A stretch of 64,000 nucleotides of DNA, taken from assembly GCA_934162365.1 (NCBI GenBank), contig CAKPIK010000003.1, positions 1-64,000 on the forward strand, written 5' to 3'. How positions within the stretch are numbered: the first letter of the stretch is position 1; each line of letters starts with the position of its first letter. The stretch comes from an uncultured Clostridia bacterium. GTDB taxonomy: Bacteria; Bacillota; Clostridia; TANB77; CAG-508. The notes under the pieces were generated by a model. That model was given only the letters and a program-made list of their open reading frames with translations, made no database searches and had not been told where the DNA came from. The position numbers were made by a program, and so were the translations under genes. Positions 34,975 to 44,090 of this stretch are shown here, in pieces.

Positions 34975-35909
34975 TCAATAGTTTTTACTATTCCATCTTC
35001 AAATTTAGTTTCAGGAATCCAGCCTAATTCATTATGAATTTTTGTTGGGTCAATTGCATATCTAAAATCATGACCTTTTCTATCTTCAACAAATTCTATT
35101 AAATCTTCAGATTTATCTAATCTATTTAATATTAATTTAACTATATCGATATTTCTTTTTTCATTATGTCCACCTATATTGTATCTTTCCCCAGCTTTAC
35201 CATTGTGAAATACTAAGTCTATTGCTTTACAATGATCTTCTACATATAGCCAATCTCTAATATTTTCACCTGTTCCATATACAGGTAATTTTTCATTATT
35301 TAATGCTAACTTTATCATATGAGGAATTAATTTCTCATTATGTTGATAAGGTCCATAATTATTTGAACAATTTGTAACTGTTACATTCATTTTAAATGTT
35401 TCATGATATGCTAAAGCAATTAAATCAGAACTTGCTTTTGAAGCTGAATATGGGCTATTAGGTTTAATAGGGCTAGTTTCTGTGAAATAACCTTCTTTAC
35501 CAAGTGTCCCATATACTTCATCAGTTGATATATGCACAAATTTATTTGAACTACCTTCTCCCCAAATTTGTTTTGCTGTTTCCAATAAAGTATGTGTTCC
35601 AATTACATTTGTTTGTGTAAATACAAATGGTGTTTTTATACTATTATCAACATGGCTTTCTGCTGCAAAATGTATTACTCCATTTATATCATATTCTTTA
35701 AATATATCCTTCATTTTTTCAAAATCACAAATATCAGCTTGTACAAATGTAATTTTATCCATTACATTTTTTAGATTTTCCATATTTCCTGCATATGTTA
35801 ATTTATCTACAACAACAATATTATAATTTGGGTATTTATTTGCAAAATACTCTGCAAAATTTGCTCCAATAAATCCTGCTGCCCCTGTTACTAAAATATT
35901 CTTACTCAT
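34941..35909 (-). CDS. rfbB: dTDP-glucose 4,6-dehydratase
   Basis: Second step of dTDP-L-rhamnose synthesis; also the source of dTDP-4-keto-6-deoxyglucose for amino sugars. Rossmann motif GAAGFIGANF (residues 8-17), STDEVYG (about 131-137), catalytic YSASK (about 157-161), NNYGPYQ and the C-terminal DWYLEHKEW. Length 322 is normal. It is the last of rfbD-rfbA-rfbC-rfbB. Its 3' end forms part of a direct repeat whose second copy is at 25.9 kb. Confidence 0.97.
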   Translation of the reverse strand: MSKNILVTGAAGFIGANFAEYFANKYPNYNIVVVDKLTYAGNMENLKNVMDKITFVQADICDFEKMKDIFKEYDINGVIHFAAESHVDNSIKTPFVFTQTNVIGTHTLLETAKQIWGEGSSNKFVHISTDEVYGTLGKEGYFTETSPIKPNSPYSASKASSDLIALAYHETFKMNVTVTNCSNNYGPYQHNEKLIPHMIKLALNNEKLPVYGTGENIRDWLYVEDHCKAIDLVFHNGKAGERYNIGGHNEKRNIDIVKLILNRLDKSEDLIEFVEDRKGHDFRYAIDPTKIHNELGWIPETKFEDGIVKTIDWYLEHKEWLN

Positions 35910-35934
35910 TTTATACCTCCATAATACATATTAA

Positions 35935-36513
35935 TTATAAATTTTTAAACAAATCTGTTTTTCTTAATTCTTGCAATGATGGCCATTTAGCATCTTTGTC
36001 AGATGTTAGTAATTCACTAACTTTCATATCTCCCAAAGGCCATTCTATATTTATATCCTTATCATTCCATGCAAGACCGCCTTCAGCCTCATGATTATAT
36101 ATATCATCACATTTATATGTAAATTCTGCTTCATCTGATAAAACCAAAAATCCATGTGCAAATCCTTTAGGAATCATAAACATTTTTTTATTTTCTTCTG
36201 AAAGTATAACACCTTCCCATTTTCCATATGTTTCACTTGATGGTCTTAAATCAACCGCAACATCAAACACTTCTCCTTTTATACATCTAACAAGCTTTGC
36301 TTGAGTATTTTCCTTTTGAAAATGTAATCCTCTTAATACTCCCTTTTTTGATTTTGACTGATTATCTTGAACAAAATTATAATTAAGTCCTATTTCTTCA
36401 AAATCTTTTTTACTATATGTTTCCATAAAGTATCCTCTGTCATCTCCAAAAACAGTTGGTTCAATAACATAAACTCCATCAATTGATGTATCTATTTTTT
36501 TAAATTTTCCCAT
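35935..36513 (-). CDS. rfbC: dTDP-4-dehydrorhamnose 3,5-epimerase
   Basis: Third step of dTDP-L-rhamnose synthesis, a cupin-fold epimerase. Motifs: PTVFGDDRGYFMETY (about 19-33), NQSKSKKGVLRGLHFQ with the catalytic histidine (about 51-66), VAVDLRPSSETYGKW with the aspartate (about 86-100) and IPKGFAHGFLVLS (about 114-126). Length 192 is usual. It sits 15 bases after rfbA and 25 before rfbB. Confidence 0.97.
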   Translation of the reverse strand: MGKFKKIDTSIDGVYVIEPTVFGDDRGYFMETYSKKDFEEIGLNYNFVQDNQSKSKKGVLRGLHFQKENTQAKLVRCIKGEVFDVAVDLRPSSETYGKWEGVILSEENKKMFMIPKGFAHGFLVLSDEAEFTYKCDDIYNHEAEGGLAWNDKDINIEWPLGDMKVSELLTSDKDAKWPSLQELRKTDLFKNL

Positions 36514-36528
36514 TTTTATCTCCTAAAA

Positions 36529-37408
36529 TTAATTTTTTTCTGCTAATGCAAGCAAAAATTTCCCATAATCGCTTTTAGTTAGTTTTTGAGCCAATTCTTT
36601 AAGTTGTTCTTTGTTTATCCAACCATTTTCAAATGCAATTTCTTCTGGGCAACATATTTGCATGCCTTGTCGTTTTTGAATAGTTTGAACAAAACTTGCT
36701 GTTTCTAAAAGTGAATCGTGCGTTCCTGTATCAAACCAAGCCATTCCTCTTCCAAGTTTTTCTACTTTTAATTTATGCATATTCATATAGACTTCATTTA
36801 CACTTGATATTTCTAGTTCGCCACGTGCAGAAGGCTTTATCTTTTTTGAGATTTCTATAACATCATTAGTGTAGAAATATAGTCCTGGAACTGCATAATT
36901 TGATTTTGGTTTCTCTGGTTTTTCTATTATAGAAACAGCATTTCCGTCCTTTATCTATCTCAACAACCCCATATCTTCTTGGGTCATTTACTTTGTATCC
37001 AAAAATAGTTGCTTCTTCAGTTCTATTATTTGCTCTTATCAGTATTTCTTTCAAATCCCCACCATAGAACAAATTATCTCCTAATATTAGGGCGACATTA
37101 GAATCTCCTATAAATTCTTCTCCAATAATAAAAGCTTCCGCAAGTCCATTTGGATTTTCTTGAATCTTGTACTCTAACTTTATTCCCCATTTAGAGCCAT
37201 CGCCAAGCAGTTCTTTAAATGTTGCATTATCTCTTGGAGTCGTAATTATTAGTATTTCTCTAATTCCAGCCTCCATTAAAACATATAATGGATAATAAAT
37301 CATTGGTTTATCATATACTGGCATTATTTGTTTTGATATTGCTATAGTTAGTGGATACAATCTTGTTCCACTTCCACCCGCTAAAATTATTCCTTTTCTT
37401 TCTTTCAT
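36529..37408 (-). pseudogene. rfbA: Glucose-1-phosphate thymidylyltransferase, frameshifted
   Basis: First step of the dTDP-rhamnose pathway. The 5' part (37408 to about 36950) reads ILAGGSGTRLYPLT (GGxGTRL), VYDKPMIYYPL and GDNLFYGGDL, then after YGVVEIDK the frame is lost. At 36948-36949 the minus strand has AAAGGACGG where AAAGACGG restores the frame through VEIDKDGNAVSIIEKPEKPK and SARGELEISSVNEVYM into the 3' part (MAWFDTGTHDSLLETA, ending LALAEKN). One extra base is enough to explain the break. Corrected length is about 290 residues, as expected. Either a real inactivating mutation or a sequence error; the other three rfb genes are intact. Confidence 0.9.
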
Positions 37409-37409
37409 A

Positions 37410-38255
37410 TTAATTCCTACCTTCTTTTTCTAAATATCTCATTAATGCTTCTTCATAAGTTGGTATTTCTATTCCTAATTCCAATAACTTATTCTTTGAC
37501 ATTTGTGAATTTTTAGGTCTTTTAGCTGGTCTAGGAAACTCTTCCGTTGTTACTGGCTTTACATTGCAATTTATATTTTGTAATTTATATATTAACTTTG
37601 TAAAGTCATACCATGTTGTATATCCTATATTAGTTGAATTATATATTCCATATGGAATATCTTTTTCTATTGCTTGATGGATTATCTTAGCTAAATCCAC
37701 AGCATATGTTGGGCTTCCATGTTGGTCGTTCACAACACTTACTTCATTTCTATCTTTTGCAAGATTTATCATAGTTCTAACAAAATTATTACCTTCTCCA
37801 TAAAGCCATGCAGTTCTAAAAATATAGTATTTATCACAATTTTGTTTAATAAAATTTTCTCCCTCAAGTTTTGTAGTTCCATATACTGCCTGTGGATTCT
37901 TTTCATCTTCTTCACTATAGTCTTCATCAACTGGCTTGTCTCCACCGAAAACATAGTCTGTACTTATATGTATTAATGTAGAATCATTATTTTTTGCAGC
38001 AATTGCCAAATTTTTAGGTCCAATAGCATTAATTCTATATGCTAATTCAGGTTGTTCTTCTGCTTTGTCAACTGCAGTATATGCAGCACAGTTAATAATA
38101 TAATTAGGTTTTTCATTGTTAACAAAAGTCTCTACTTCTTCTTTATTTGTTATATCTAATTCTTCTACATCTGTAAGAACTAATTCATTTTCCTTTAATT
38201 CTTCTCTTACTGCTTTTGCAAGCATTCCATTAGCACCTGTAATTAAAATTTTCAT
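37410..38255 (-). CDS. rfbD: dTDP-4-dehydrorhamnose reductase
   Basis: Last step of dTDP-L-rhamnose synthesis. Rossmann motif ITGANGMLAKAV (about 4-15), NCAAYTAVDKAEEQP (about 60-74), HISTDYVFGG (about 101-110), catalytic YGTTKLEGE (about 129-137) and RTAWLYGEG (about 147-155). Length 281 is normal. Its stop lies one base before the rfbA start, so translation is probably coupled. It follows the DegT aminotransferase by 13 bases. Confidence 0.97.
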   Translation of the reverse strand: MKILITGANGMLAKAVREELKENELVLTDVEELDITNKEEVETFVNNEKPNYIINCAAYTAVDKAEEQPELAYRINAIGPKNLAIAAKNNDSTLIHISTDYVFGGDKPVDEDYSEEDEKNPQAVYGTTKLEGENFIKQNCDKYYIFRTAWLYGEGNNFVRTMINLAKDRNEVSVVNDQHGSPTYAVDLAKIIHQAIEKDIPYGIYNSTNIGYTTWYDFTKLIYKLQNINCNVKPVTTEEFPRPAKRPKNSQMSKNKLLELGIEIPTYEEALMRYLEKEGRN

Positions 38256-38268
38256 TATTAAACTCCTT

Positions 38269-39372
38269 TTATTTTTTTAAAATTATATCACATATCTCAT
38301 TTACCTTTTCTAGTGACAAATCAGCAAATAGCGGTAATGTTAACACTCTATCAGATAAATATTTAGCAATAGGTGTATTATTACTATCATACTTGTTTTT
38401 GTAACATTCAAAATCATTAACTAACGGATAAAAATATTTCCTTGAAAATATTTCATTTTTAGCTAATTCTTCCATTACTTGGTCTCTTGTCTTTCCAAAT
38501 TTTTCTTCAAATATAACTGGAAAATATGCATAATTAGATTTTACATCTTTTTGTATTTTACTCAATTTTATTCCATCAATATTTTCCAATCTCTTTCTAT
38601 ATTCATTTACAACCTTTTTTCTTTTTTCAATCTCTTGATTAATATGTCTTAAATTGCATAATCCCATCGCTGCCTGGAATTCATTCATTTTAGCATTCAT
38701 TCCAACTGCAACAGTTGATTCTGGTCCTGTTATCCCAAAATTCTTTTGAAGATTCAATTCATCAGCAAATTTATCGTTATTATATGCTACTCCTCCACCT
38801 TCAATAGTATTAAATACTTTTGTAGCATGGAAGCTAAACATAGACATATCACCAAAATTACCGATGCCAGTTTTTTTATACTCTACTCCAAAAGCATGTG
38901 CTGCATCGTAAATAACTTTTAAATTATGTTTTTTAGCGATTCTTTCTATCTCTTCTACATTACATACATTTCCATAAACATGAACAGGAACAATTGCACA
39001 TGTTTTATCAGTTATTAAGTTTTCAATCTTGCTTGCATCTATTGTGTACGTATCAGGCTCAATATCACAAAAAACTGGTTTTAAACCATTCTGTACAATA
39101 GCATGTGTGGTTGATGCAAATGTAAAAGGTGTAGTTATAACCTCACCCTCTAAATGCAAAGTTTTAATTGCTGTATATAGTGCCATATGCCCATTAGTAA
39201 ATAATGTCATATGTTTTACATTTAAGTATTTTTCTAATTCAGTTTGTAATTTTTGGTGTTTTTCTCCCATATTAGTAAGCCATTTTGTTTCAAATATTGA
39301 TTTAATTTCTTCATTATATTCTTCTAATGTTGGCATTGATGATTGTGTTACCAAAATTTTTTCTTTTTTCAT
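38269..39372 (-). CDS. DegT/DnrJ/EryC1-family sugar aminotransferase
   Basis: A 367-residue PLP-dependent aminotransferase that turns a keto-sugar nucleotide into an amino sugar. Seen: TNGHMALYTAI near the start (cofactor phosphate region), VIYDAAHAFGVEYK with the PLP-contacting aspartate and H (about 172-185) and SFHATKVFNTIEGGG with the Schiff-base lysine (about 196-210). Since rfbA and rfbB are adjacent, dTDP-4-keto-6-deoxyglucose is a natural substrate, which would make a VioA-like enzyme producing dTDP-Qui4N; this is inference. AAGGAGAACAAG precedes ATG. Confidence 0.9.
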   Translation of the reverse strand: MKKEKILVTQSSMPTLEEYNEEIKSIFETKWLTNMGEKHQKLQTELEKYLNVKHMTLFTNGHMALYTAIKTLHLEGEVITTPFTFASTTHAIVQNGLKPVFCDIEPDTYTIDASKIENLITDKTCAIVPVHVYGNVCNVEEIERIAKKHNLKVIYDAAHAFGVEYKKTGIGNFGDMSMFSFHATKVFNTIEGGGVAYNNDKFADELNLQKNFGITGPESTVAVGMNAKMNEFQAAMGLCNLRHINQEIEKRKKVVNEYRKRLENIDGIKLSKIQKDVKSNYAYFPVIFEEKFGKTRDQVMEELAKNEIFSRKYFYPLVNDFECYKNKYDSNNTPIAKYLSDRVLTLPLFADLSLEKVNEICDIILKK

Positions 39373-39382
39373 CTTGTTCTCC

Positions 39383-40361
39383 TTAAAATCTTTTTAATTT
39401 CATTTCTCTTTTTAAATCTTTTAACATTTCAATATAATTATATTGTGGTTTATAGCCTAATTCTTTTATTGCTGGTTCTATATCCATAATATATTGTGGA
39501 GCATTATTTTTTTCAGGTTTATATATAATTTTAGATTTTTTATCATTTTCTCCAAAAACTTCTATTATACCTTGTATTTGATCCAATAATGACGTTCCAA
39601 TTCCAGTTCCAACATTATAATGTCCAAATTTTCTATCTACAAACAATGCCTTAAATAACATTTGGCAAAAATCTTTCACATAGACCATATCTTTTACTCG
39701 TGATGGATCACCCCAAGCCTCAATTTCATCTCCTACTATAGCTTTATCAATTAAAATTCTATATCCGGATTTTTTTTATTTTTCCATCAACATAATAATG
39801 ATCAATTGGAGACCACAAATAAATCGTTGGCAATCTAAAAATAAAAGCTTTTAATCCATACATCTTATTATAATTCTTTATCATATCTACAGCAAAATTT
39901 TTTGTCATAACATATATAGTATGATCTGTTTCATAATTAAAATTTATTGGTGAATCAACTTTTAATAATATGTTTTTCTCTGCATTATCCTTTATATCCC
40001 CAAAACTTTGTGAAAATAATATTCTATCAACATTATTCATTCTACAATATTCTAAAATATTTAGTGTACCTATAATATTCACATCTATATATTTATATGG
40101 ATCATATCCATTCATCCTTGCTGGCATTAAACCGGCCAAATCAACTACCGCATATACATCTTCTTTAGGTAATTTACTAAATTCTTCTTTTTTAGTAATA
40201 TCAACCTTATAATATTCTATATTATTTTTTTCAAAATAATCCGTTTCTCTTAGTCCTGTTGCAACAATTTCATATTCACTTCCACAATAATTTTTATTAA
40301 AATAATCTATAAAATATTTTCCGGTATCACCACTTGCACCAAAAACAATTATCTTCTTCAT
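39383..40361 (-). pseudogene. NAD-dependent sugar epimerase/dehydratase, frameshifted in an A8 tract
   Basis: The 5' part begins KKIIVFGASGDTGKYFIDYF (Rossmann fold) and includes DLAGLMPARMNGYD, RILFSQSFGD and the region where YxxxK should lie (YVMTKNFAVDM). It ends at GKIKKIRI. At 39770-39777 there are eight A on the minus strand; with seven, the frame continues as KKSGYRILIDKAIVGDEIE and WGDPSRVKDMVYVKDF into the 3' part (YNVGTGIGTSLLDQIQGIIE, ending REMKLKRF). Corrected length is about 325 residues, normal for the family. The tract could allow transcriptional slippage or be a sequencing error. It lies between the ATP-grasp and DegT genes, so it likely shapes the same amino sugar. Confidence 0.88.
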
Positions 40362-40405
40362 TATTTTCTCCTCTAACTATATTTATTCATATATTGTTTA
40401 TAATA

Positions 40406-41620
40406 TCAACTTGTTTCAAGCACAATATGTAACCATTCAGAGGTTTTACTCATTATTTCATTTAATTCTTCTCTTGAATTAAACCTCAAAAACATATCTC
40501 CTAATGATTTATTGGCCCCAGTAAATGGTTCAACATAATCTCCTGTTTTTGTTGACATATCAATAGTTTTAATATATTTTTCTTTTATTTCTGAACTTAT
40601 ATCCAACTTTTTAAATATTCCTTCTTGTCCTGGTCCATTATGTATAACATATTCACACCAAAAGCCATCAAATTTAGGTGGATGTATATCTACAACAGGA
40701 ATTCCTATAGCTTTTTTTATATCTGCTTCTATTAAATCAACATTTGTAGAAAGTCTCTGGATTTCTGCTATTTTACATCCTCCTCCTCTAGGTGAAACCT
40801 CCATTATATATGGTTTTCCATCAGTACTCACACACGTTTCAATATTATAAATTCCTGTACGCATTTTTAAAAGTTTCATCAATCTTTGTATTTCTCTAGT
40901 TAAATATTCTTGATTAGTTTGTTCCATAGATGAAGGCCAAATAATCATTGCAGGTGTATATGGATTGTCTGCCTCTTTGTCAAATAATTGATCAGAATAT
41001 GTGCAAAATTTCAATTCTCCATCTACGGTAAAACAATCTGCACTTGAATGATACCCCTTAAAAGTAAGAAAATCTTCTACTATAAATTGTCCATTATGGG
41101 ATTCCAAAATTGCTCTTTTAACAGCATCCTCTAGTTGTTCAACTCTTTCTATTTTTGTAACCCCTTTACTTCCTGCGGAATCTACAGGTTTTACTATTAC
41201 AGGCCAAGTAAAATAATTTACATCTTTCATTACTTCTTTTATATCAAAATAGCTCCTTGCATGAGGGCAGTTAAATCCATTATCTAATAAGAATTTACGA
41301 AATTCACCTTTGTTCTGTAAAATACGAACTGATTCATATGATCCATTAAATGGCAAATTCATCTTTTCTGCTACATAAGCAGCAGTTGTTACTCCAGGAT
41401 CACATGCAAAAGACATTATACCATCAATTTTTAACTCTTGTGCTAATTTTAAAACTTTATCCTTATCTATAATGCTGACATTATGATATTCATCAGAATA
41501 TTTATGTGCTATGTTATTTGGTAAATAATCACAAGTAATTGCATAATGTCCTAATTCATGTATTTTGTTAATAACCGGAATAAGATACCTAGATCCGCCC
41601 AATAATAATATTTTTTTCAT
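40406..41620 (-). CDS. ATP-grasp ligase-like enzyme
   Basis: A 404-residue cytoplasmic protein with an N-terminal pre-ATP-grasp Rossmann-like domain (KKILLLGGSRYLIPVINKI), a central ATP-grasp domain (WPVIVKPVDSAGSKGVTKIE, with the lysine and Ser/Gly loop at about 136-155; QFIVEDFL, about 176-183; NIETCVSTDGKPYIMEVSPR with metal ligands E and N/S, about 255-275) and a C-terminal part. ATP-grasp enzymes join an acid, via an acyl-phosphate, to an amine or thiol. In a glycan operon with a DegT aminotransferase, it might acylate an amino sugar with an amino acid; substrate is not readable from sequence. GGAGGGG precedes ATG; it lies one base after the flippase. Confidence 0.82.
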   Translation of the reverse strand: MKKILLLGGSRYLIPVINKIHELGHYAITCDYLPNNIAHKYSDEYHNVSIIDKDKVLKLAQELKIDGIMSFACDPGVTTAAYVAEKMNLPFNGSYESVRILQNKGEFRKFLLDNGFNCPHARSYFDIKEVMKDVNYFTWPVIVKPVDSAGSKGVTKIERVEQLEDAVKRAILESHNGQFIVEDFLTFKGYHSSADCFTVDGELKFCTYSDQLFDKEADNPYTPAMIIWPSSMEQTNQEYLTREIQRLMKLLKMRTGIYNIETCVSTDGKPYIMEVSPRGGGCKIAEIQRLSTNVDLIEADIKKAIGIPVVDIHPPKFDGFWCEYVIHNGPGQEGIFKKLDISSEIKEKYIKTIDMSTKTGDYVEPFTGANKSLGDMFLRFNSREELNEIMSKTSEWLHIVLETS

Positions 41621-41621
41621 A

Positions 41622-43079
41622 TTACCCCTCCACTTTCTTCATTCTAATTTTAATTTTATTTATAAAGTACATCAAAGCTTCCATTTTACTTAAATATGCT
41701 ATTGTTAAATAAATTATAATTCCAATTAGAACTTGAATTAATAGTAAAACTATTATATTAATCTTTATTAGTCCAACTAAATATACTACCATTCCCATAA
41801 ATAATGATAAAAGCATAGCTGGAAATATATCTTTAATTTGTTCTCTCAAACTATAATTTAAAAGTTTTTTATTTGGATATGAATTAATAAACATTGATAT
41901 AATCGATGTAACAATTTTCATTATTACCATTATCATAATTCCAAATGGGCAGCTTATTAAAAGTGCAATTATTCCAATTGCTTTCTTTATTATTTCTAAT
42001 TTTAAAAATATATCACTACGTCCTAAAGCACTAATAGCTTGTAAATTAATTGTATGTATAGGCCATAAAGCATAAGAGAAACATAATAACTGTAAAAGTG
42101 GTACCGCTGGTAGCCATTTATCTGTAAGAATTATTTTTACTAATGGTTCAGCAACAACCGCTAATCCTATCATCATTGGAAATAGTAGAAAAGAACTAGT
42201 TTTTATTGCTCTTCTCACCATATTTTTTAATTTTTCTTTATTATCTTGTTCATTAGAAAGTGCTGGTAACATTACTGAAGATATTGAGCCATCAATGTTT
42301 ACTGTAATTAACTTAGGAAACTGATTAGCTCTATTATAAAATGCTAATTGGTCTGCTGAATATATTTTTCCAATTGCTAATCCATACAATTCATTATAAA
42401 TAGTATCCATTAATCCTGAACAAAGCATTTTCCATCCAAACTTAAATAAACATTTTAATCTTTCCAATGAAAATTTTAAAATTGGTCTCCATTTTACTGT
42501 TATCCATAATACAATTGTATCTATTATAGTATTCAATAATTGCTGTGTAACTAATGCCCAAACTCCATATCCCTTATATGCCATCCATATTCCAATCACA
42601 GCTGATACTAAGGTTCCTATTAAAGTACTAGCAAAGAATTTCTTGAACATCATATTTCTTGATACATATGCATGTTGAACGCTTTTTACTGATGCTATTA
42701 GTACCGAAATTGCCAGAACTCTTAATATTGGTATTAATAATTGCATATTATAAAACTTAGCTATTAACGGAGATGCAAAAAATATTATAAGATAAAGTAT
42801 AATTGATATAACAATATTACAATAAAACACAGATGAGAAGTCTAAATTATCAGCATCTTTTTTTTGAATCAAAGCTGTTCCAAAACCGCTTTCAATAAAA
42901 ACATTTGATATTGTAATAAATATAGTAACTAAAGCTACTATCCCATATTCTTCCGGTGCTAATATTCTAGCAAGAATTATTGACACTATTAAGTTAACTC
43001 CTTGAGCTCCAATTCTTTCAGCAAACTTCCAAAAAAGTGAAGATATTACATTGTTTTTATTATTTTTTTCTTCTTTCAT
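41622..43079 (-). CDS. Lipopolysaccharide/exopolysaccharide flippase (MOP superfamily, WzxC-like)
   Basis: About 485 residues with roughly fourteen hydrophobic helices. The start NVISSLFWKFAERIGAQGVN and LARILAPEEYGIVALV (R-x-L-x-P-x-x-Y-G) is characteristic of the WzxC/TuaB branch. FIESGFGTALIQKKDADNLD is also a hallmark. It is the second flippase in the glycan region and differs from the 28832-30226 one in branch. The start is ATG 43079, five bases after AGGTG; a GTG two codons earlier is less well placed. Confidence 0.92.
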   Translation of the reverse strand: MKEEKNNKNNVISSLFWKFAERIGAQGVNLIVSIILARILAPEEYGIVALVTIFITISNVFIESGFGTALIQKKDADNLDFSSVFYCNIVISIILYLIIFFASPLIAKFYNMQLLIPILRVLAISVLIASVKSVQHAYVSRNMMFKKFFASTLIGTLVSAVIGIWMAYKGYGVWALVTQQLLNTIIDTIVLWITVKWRPILKFSLERLKCLFKFGWKMLCSGLMDTIYNELYGLAIGKIYSADQLAFYNRANQFPKLITVNIDGSISSVMLPALSNEQDNKEKLKNMVRRAIKTSSFLLFPMMIGLAVVAEPLVKIILTDKWLPAVPLLQLLCFSYALWPIHTINLQAISALGRSDIFLKLEIIKKAIGIIALLISCPFGIMIMVIMKIVTSIISMFINSYPNKKLLNYSLREQIKDIFPAMLLSLFMGMVVYLVGLIKINIIVLLLIQVLIGIIIYLTIAYLSKMEALMYFINKIKIRMKKVEG

Positions 43080-43098
43080 TTTCACACCTATTTTTTTA

Positions 43099-44073
43099 TT
43101 ACATCTTTATTTTTTTATATATTTTTACAATTGGTTTGAAATATATTTTTATAAAATACTTTATTTTTAATTTAAATTTTAGATTTTTAAAACAATCGCT
43201 ATTTAGTATTTCTTTCTTTTTTCCCTGTGCAATAAGTTTTTCAATTTCATATTGATTTATCCTATGTTCTAATATATCAGAATATTTTCCACAAGTATAC
43301 TCATTCATCATGCTTATCATTTCTTGTTTTTTAGTTAAAATTTTTATTTTTTTTTCCAATGATTCATTTTCTTTCTTATTATTAGAATCTGTCATTGAAC
43401 CTTTAGCGCTTTGTCTGTATACGCACATTTTTTCATTCATAAAATATGCATATCCAAAATTAGTCATTATCATTTTTAATGGCCAATCTCCAACAAAACA
43501 CTTATTAAACCATTTTGGCATTTTATCCAAATTTTCTTTTCTAAACATAAATGATGCTGTTGGTATAAATTCTAGGAGTTCAAGTTCACTAACATTATAC
43601 TTTGAATCTTTTTTTATGTACTTTTTTAAATTCTTAGCATATGGTACAAAATCTCTGGTAGAGTTATCTTTCATATTTAAAATTGTTGCATTATGAAAAC
43701 AAAATGTACAATCAGGATGAGCTTCCATATATTCTACTTGCTTTTGTAATTTGTTTTCATCTGTCCAATAATCATCACCTTCACATATTGCAATATATTT
43801 TCCTACTGCCTTTTCAAAAGTAAAGTTTAGAATTCTCTTGCAACCTTTCGAATATTGATTTTCTTCTTCATATAGCGGCTTAATTATACTTGGATATTTT
43901 TTCTCATATTCTTTTATTATATCTGTAGTTCCATCAGTCGAAGCATCATCATGAATTATTACTTCGTATTTAAAATTTGTTTTTTGCTTCAAAAATCCAT
44001 CTAAAGCATCTTTTAAATAATCTGCTTGATTATACGTAATACAACATATACTAACTATTATTTGTTCTTTCAT
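43099..44073 (-). CDS. Glycosyltransferase family 2 (GT-A)
   Basis: About 324 residues. GT2 core: VSICCITYNQADYLKDALDG (about 5-24), EVIIHDDASTDGTTDII (DD, about 37-53) and YIAICEGDDYWTDENKLQKQ (the E-G-D-D-Y-W metal motif, about 91-110). The W-x-x-x-K-L-x-x-Q pattern is common in GT2 enzymes of rhamnan and capsule loci. No membrane helix is visible. Either TTG (44079) or ATG (44073) could start translation; GAGGA lies 5 and 11 bases upstream respectively, so the start is unsure. Confidence 0.93.
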   Translation of the reverse strand: MKEQIIVSICCITYNQADYLKDALDGFLKQKTNFKYEVIIHDDASTDGTTDIIKEYEKKYPSIIKPLYEEENQYSKGCKRILNFTFEKAVGKYIAICEGDDYWTDENKLQKQVEYMEAHPDCTFCFHNATILNMKDNSTRDFVPYAKNLKKYIKKDSKYNVSELELLEFIPTASFMFRKENLDKMPKWFNKCFVGDWPLKMIMTNFGYAYFMNEKMCVYRQSAKGSMTDSNNKKENESLEKKIKILTKKQEMISMMNEYTCGKYSDILEHRINQYEIEKLIAQGKKKEILNSDCFKNLKFKLKIKYFIKIYFKPIVKIYKKIKM

Positions 44074-44090
44074 TTTCAATTCATCCTCAT

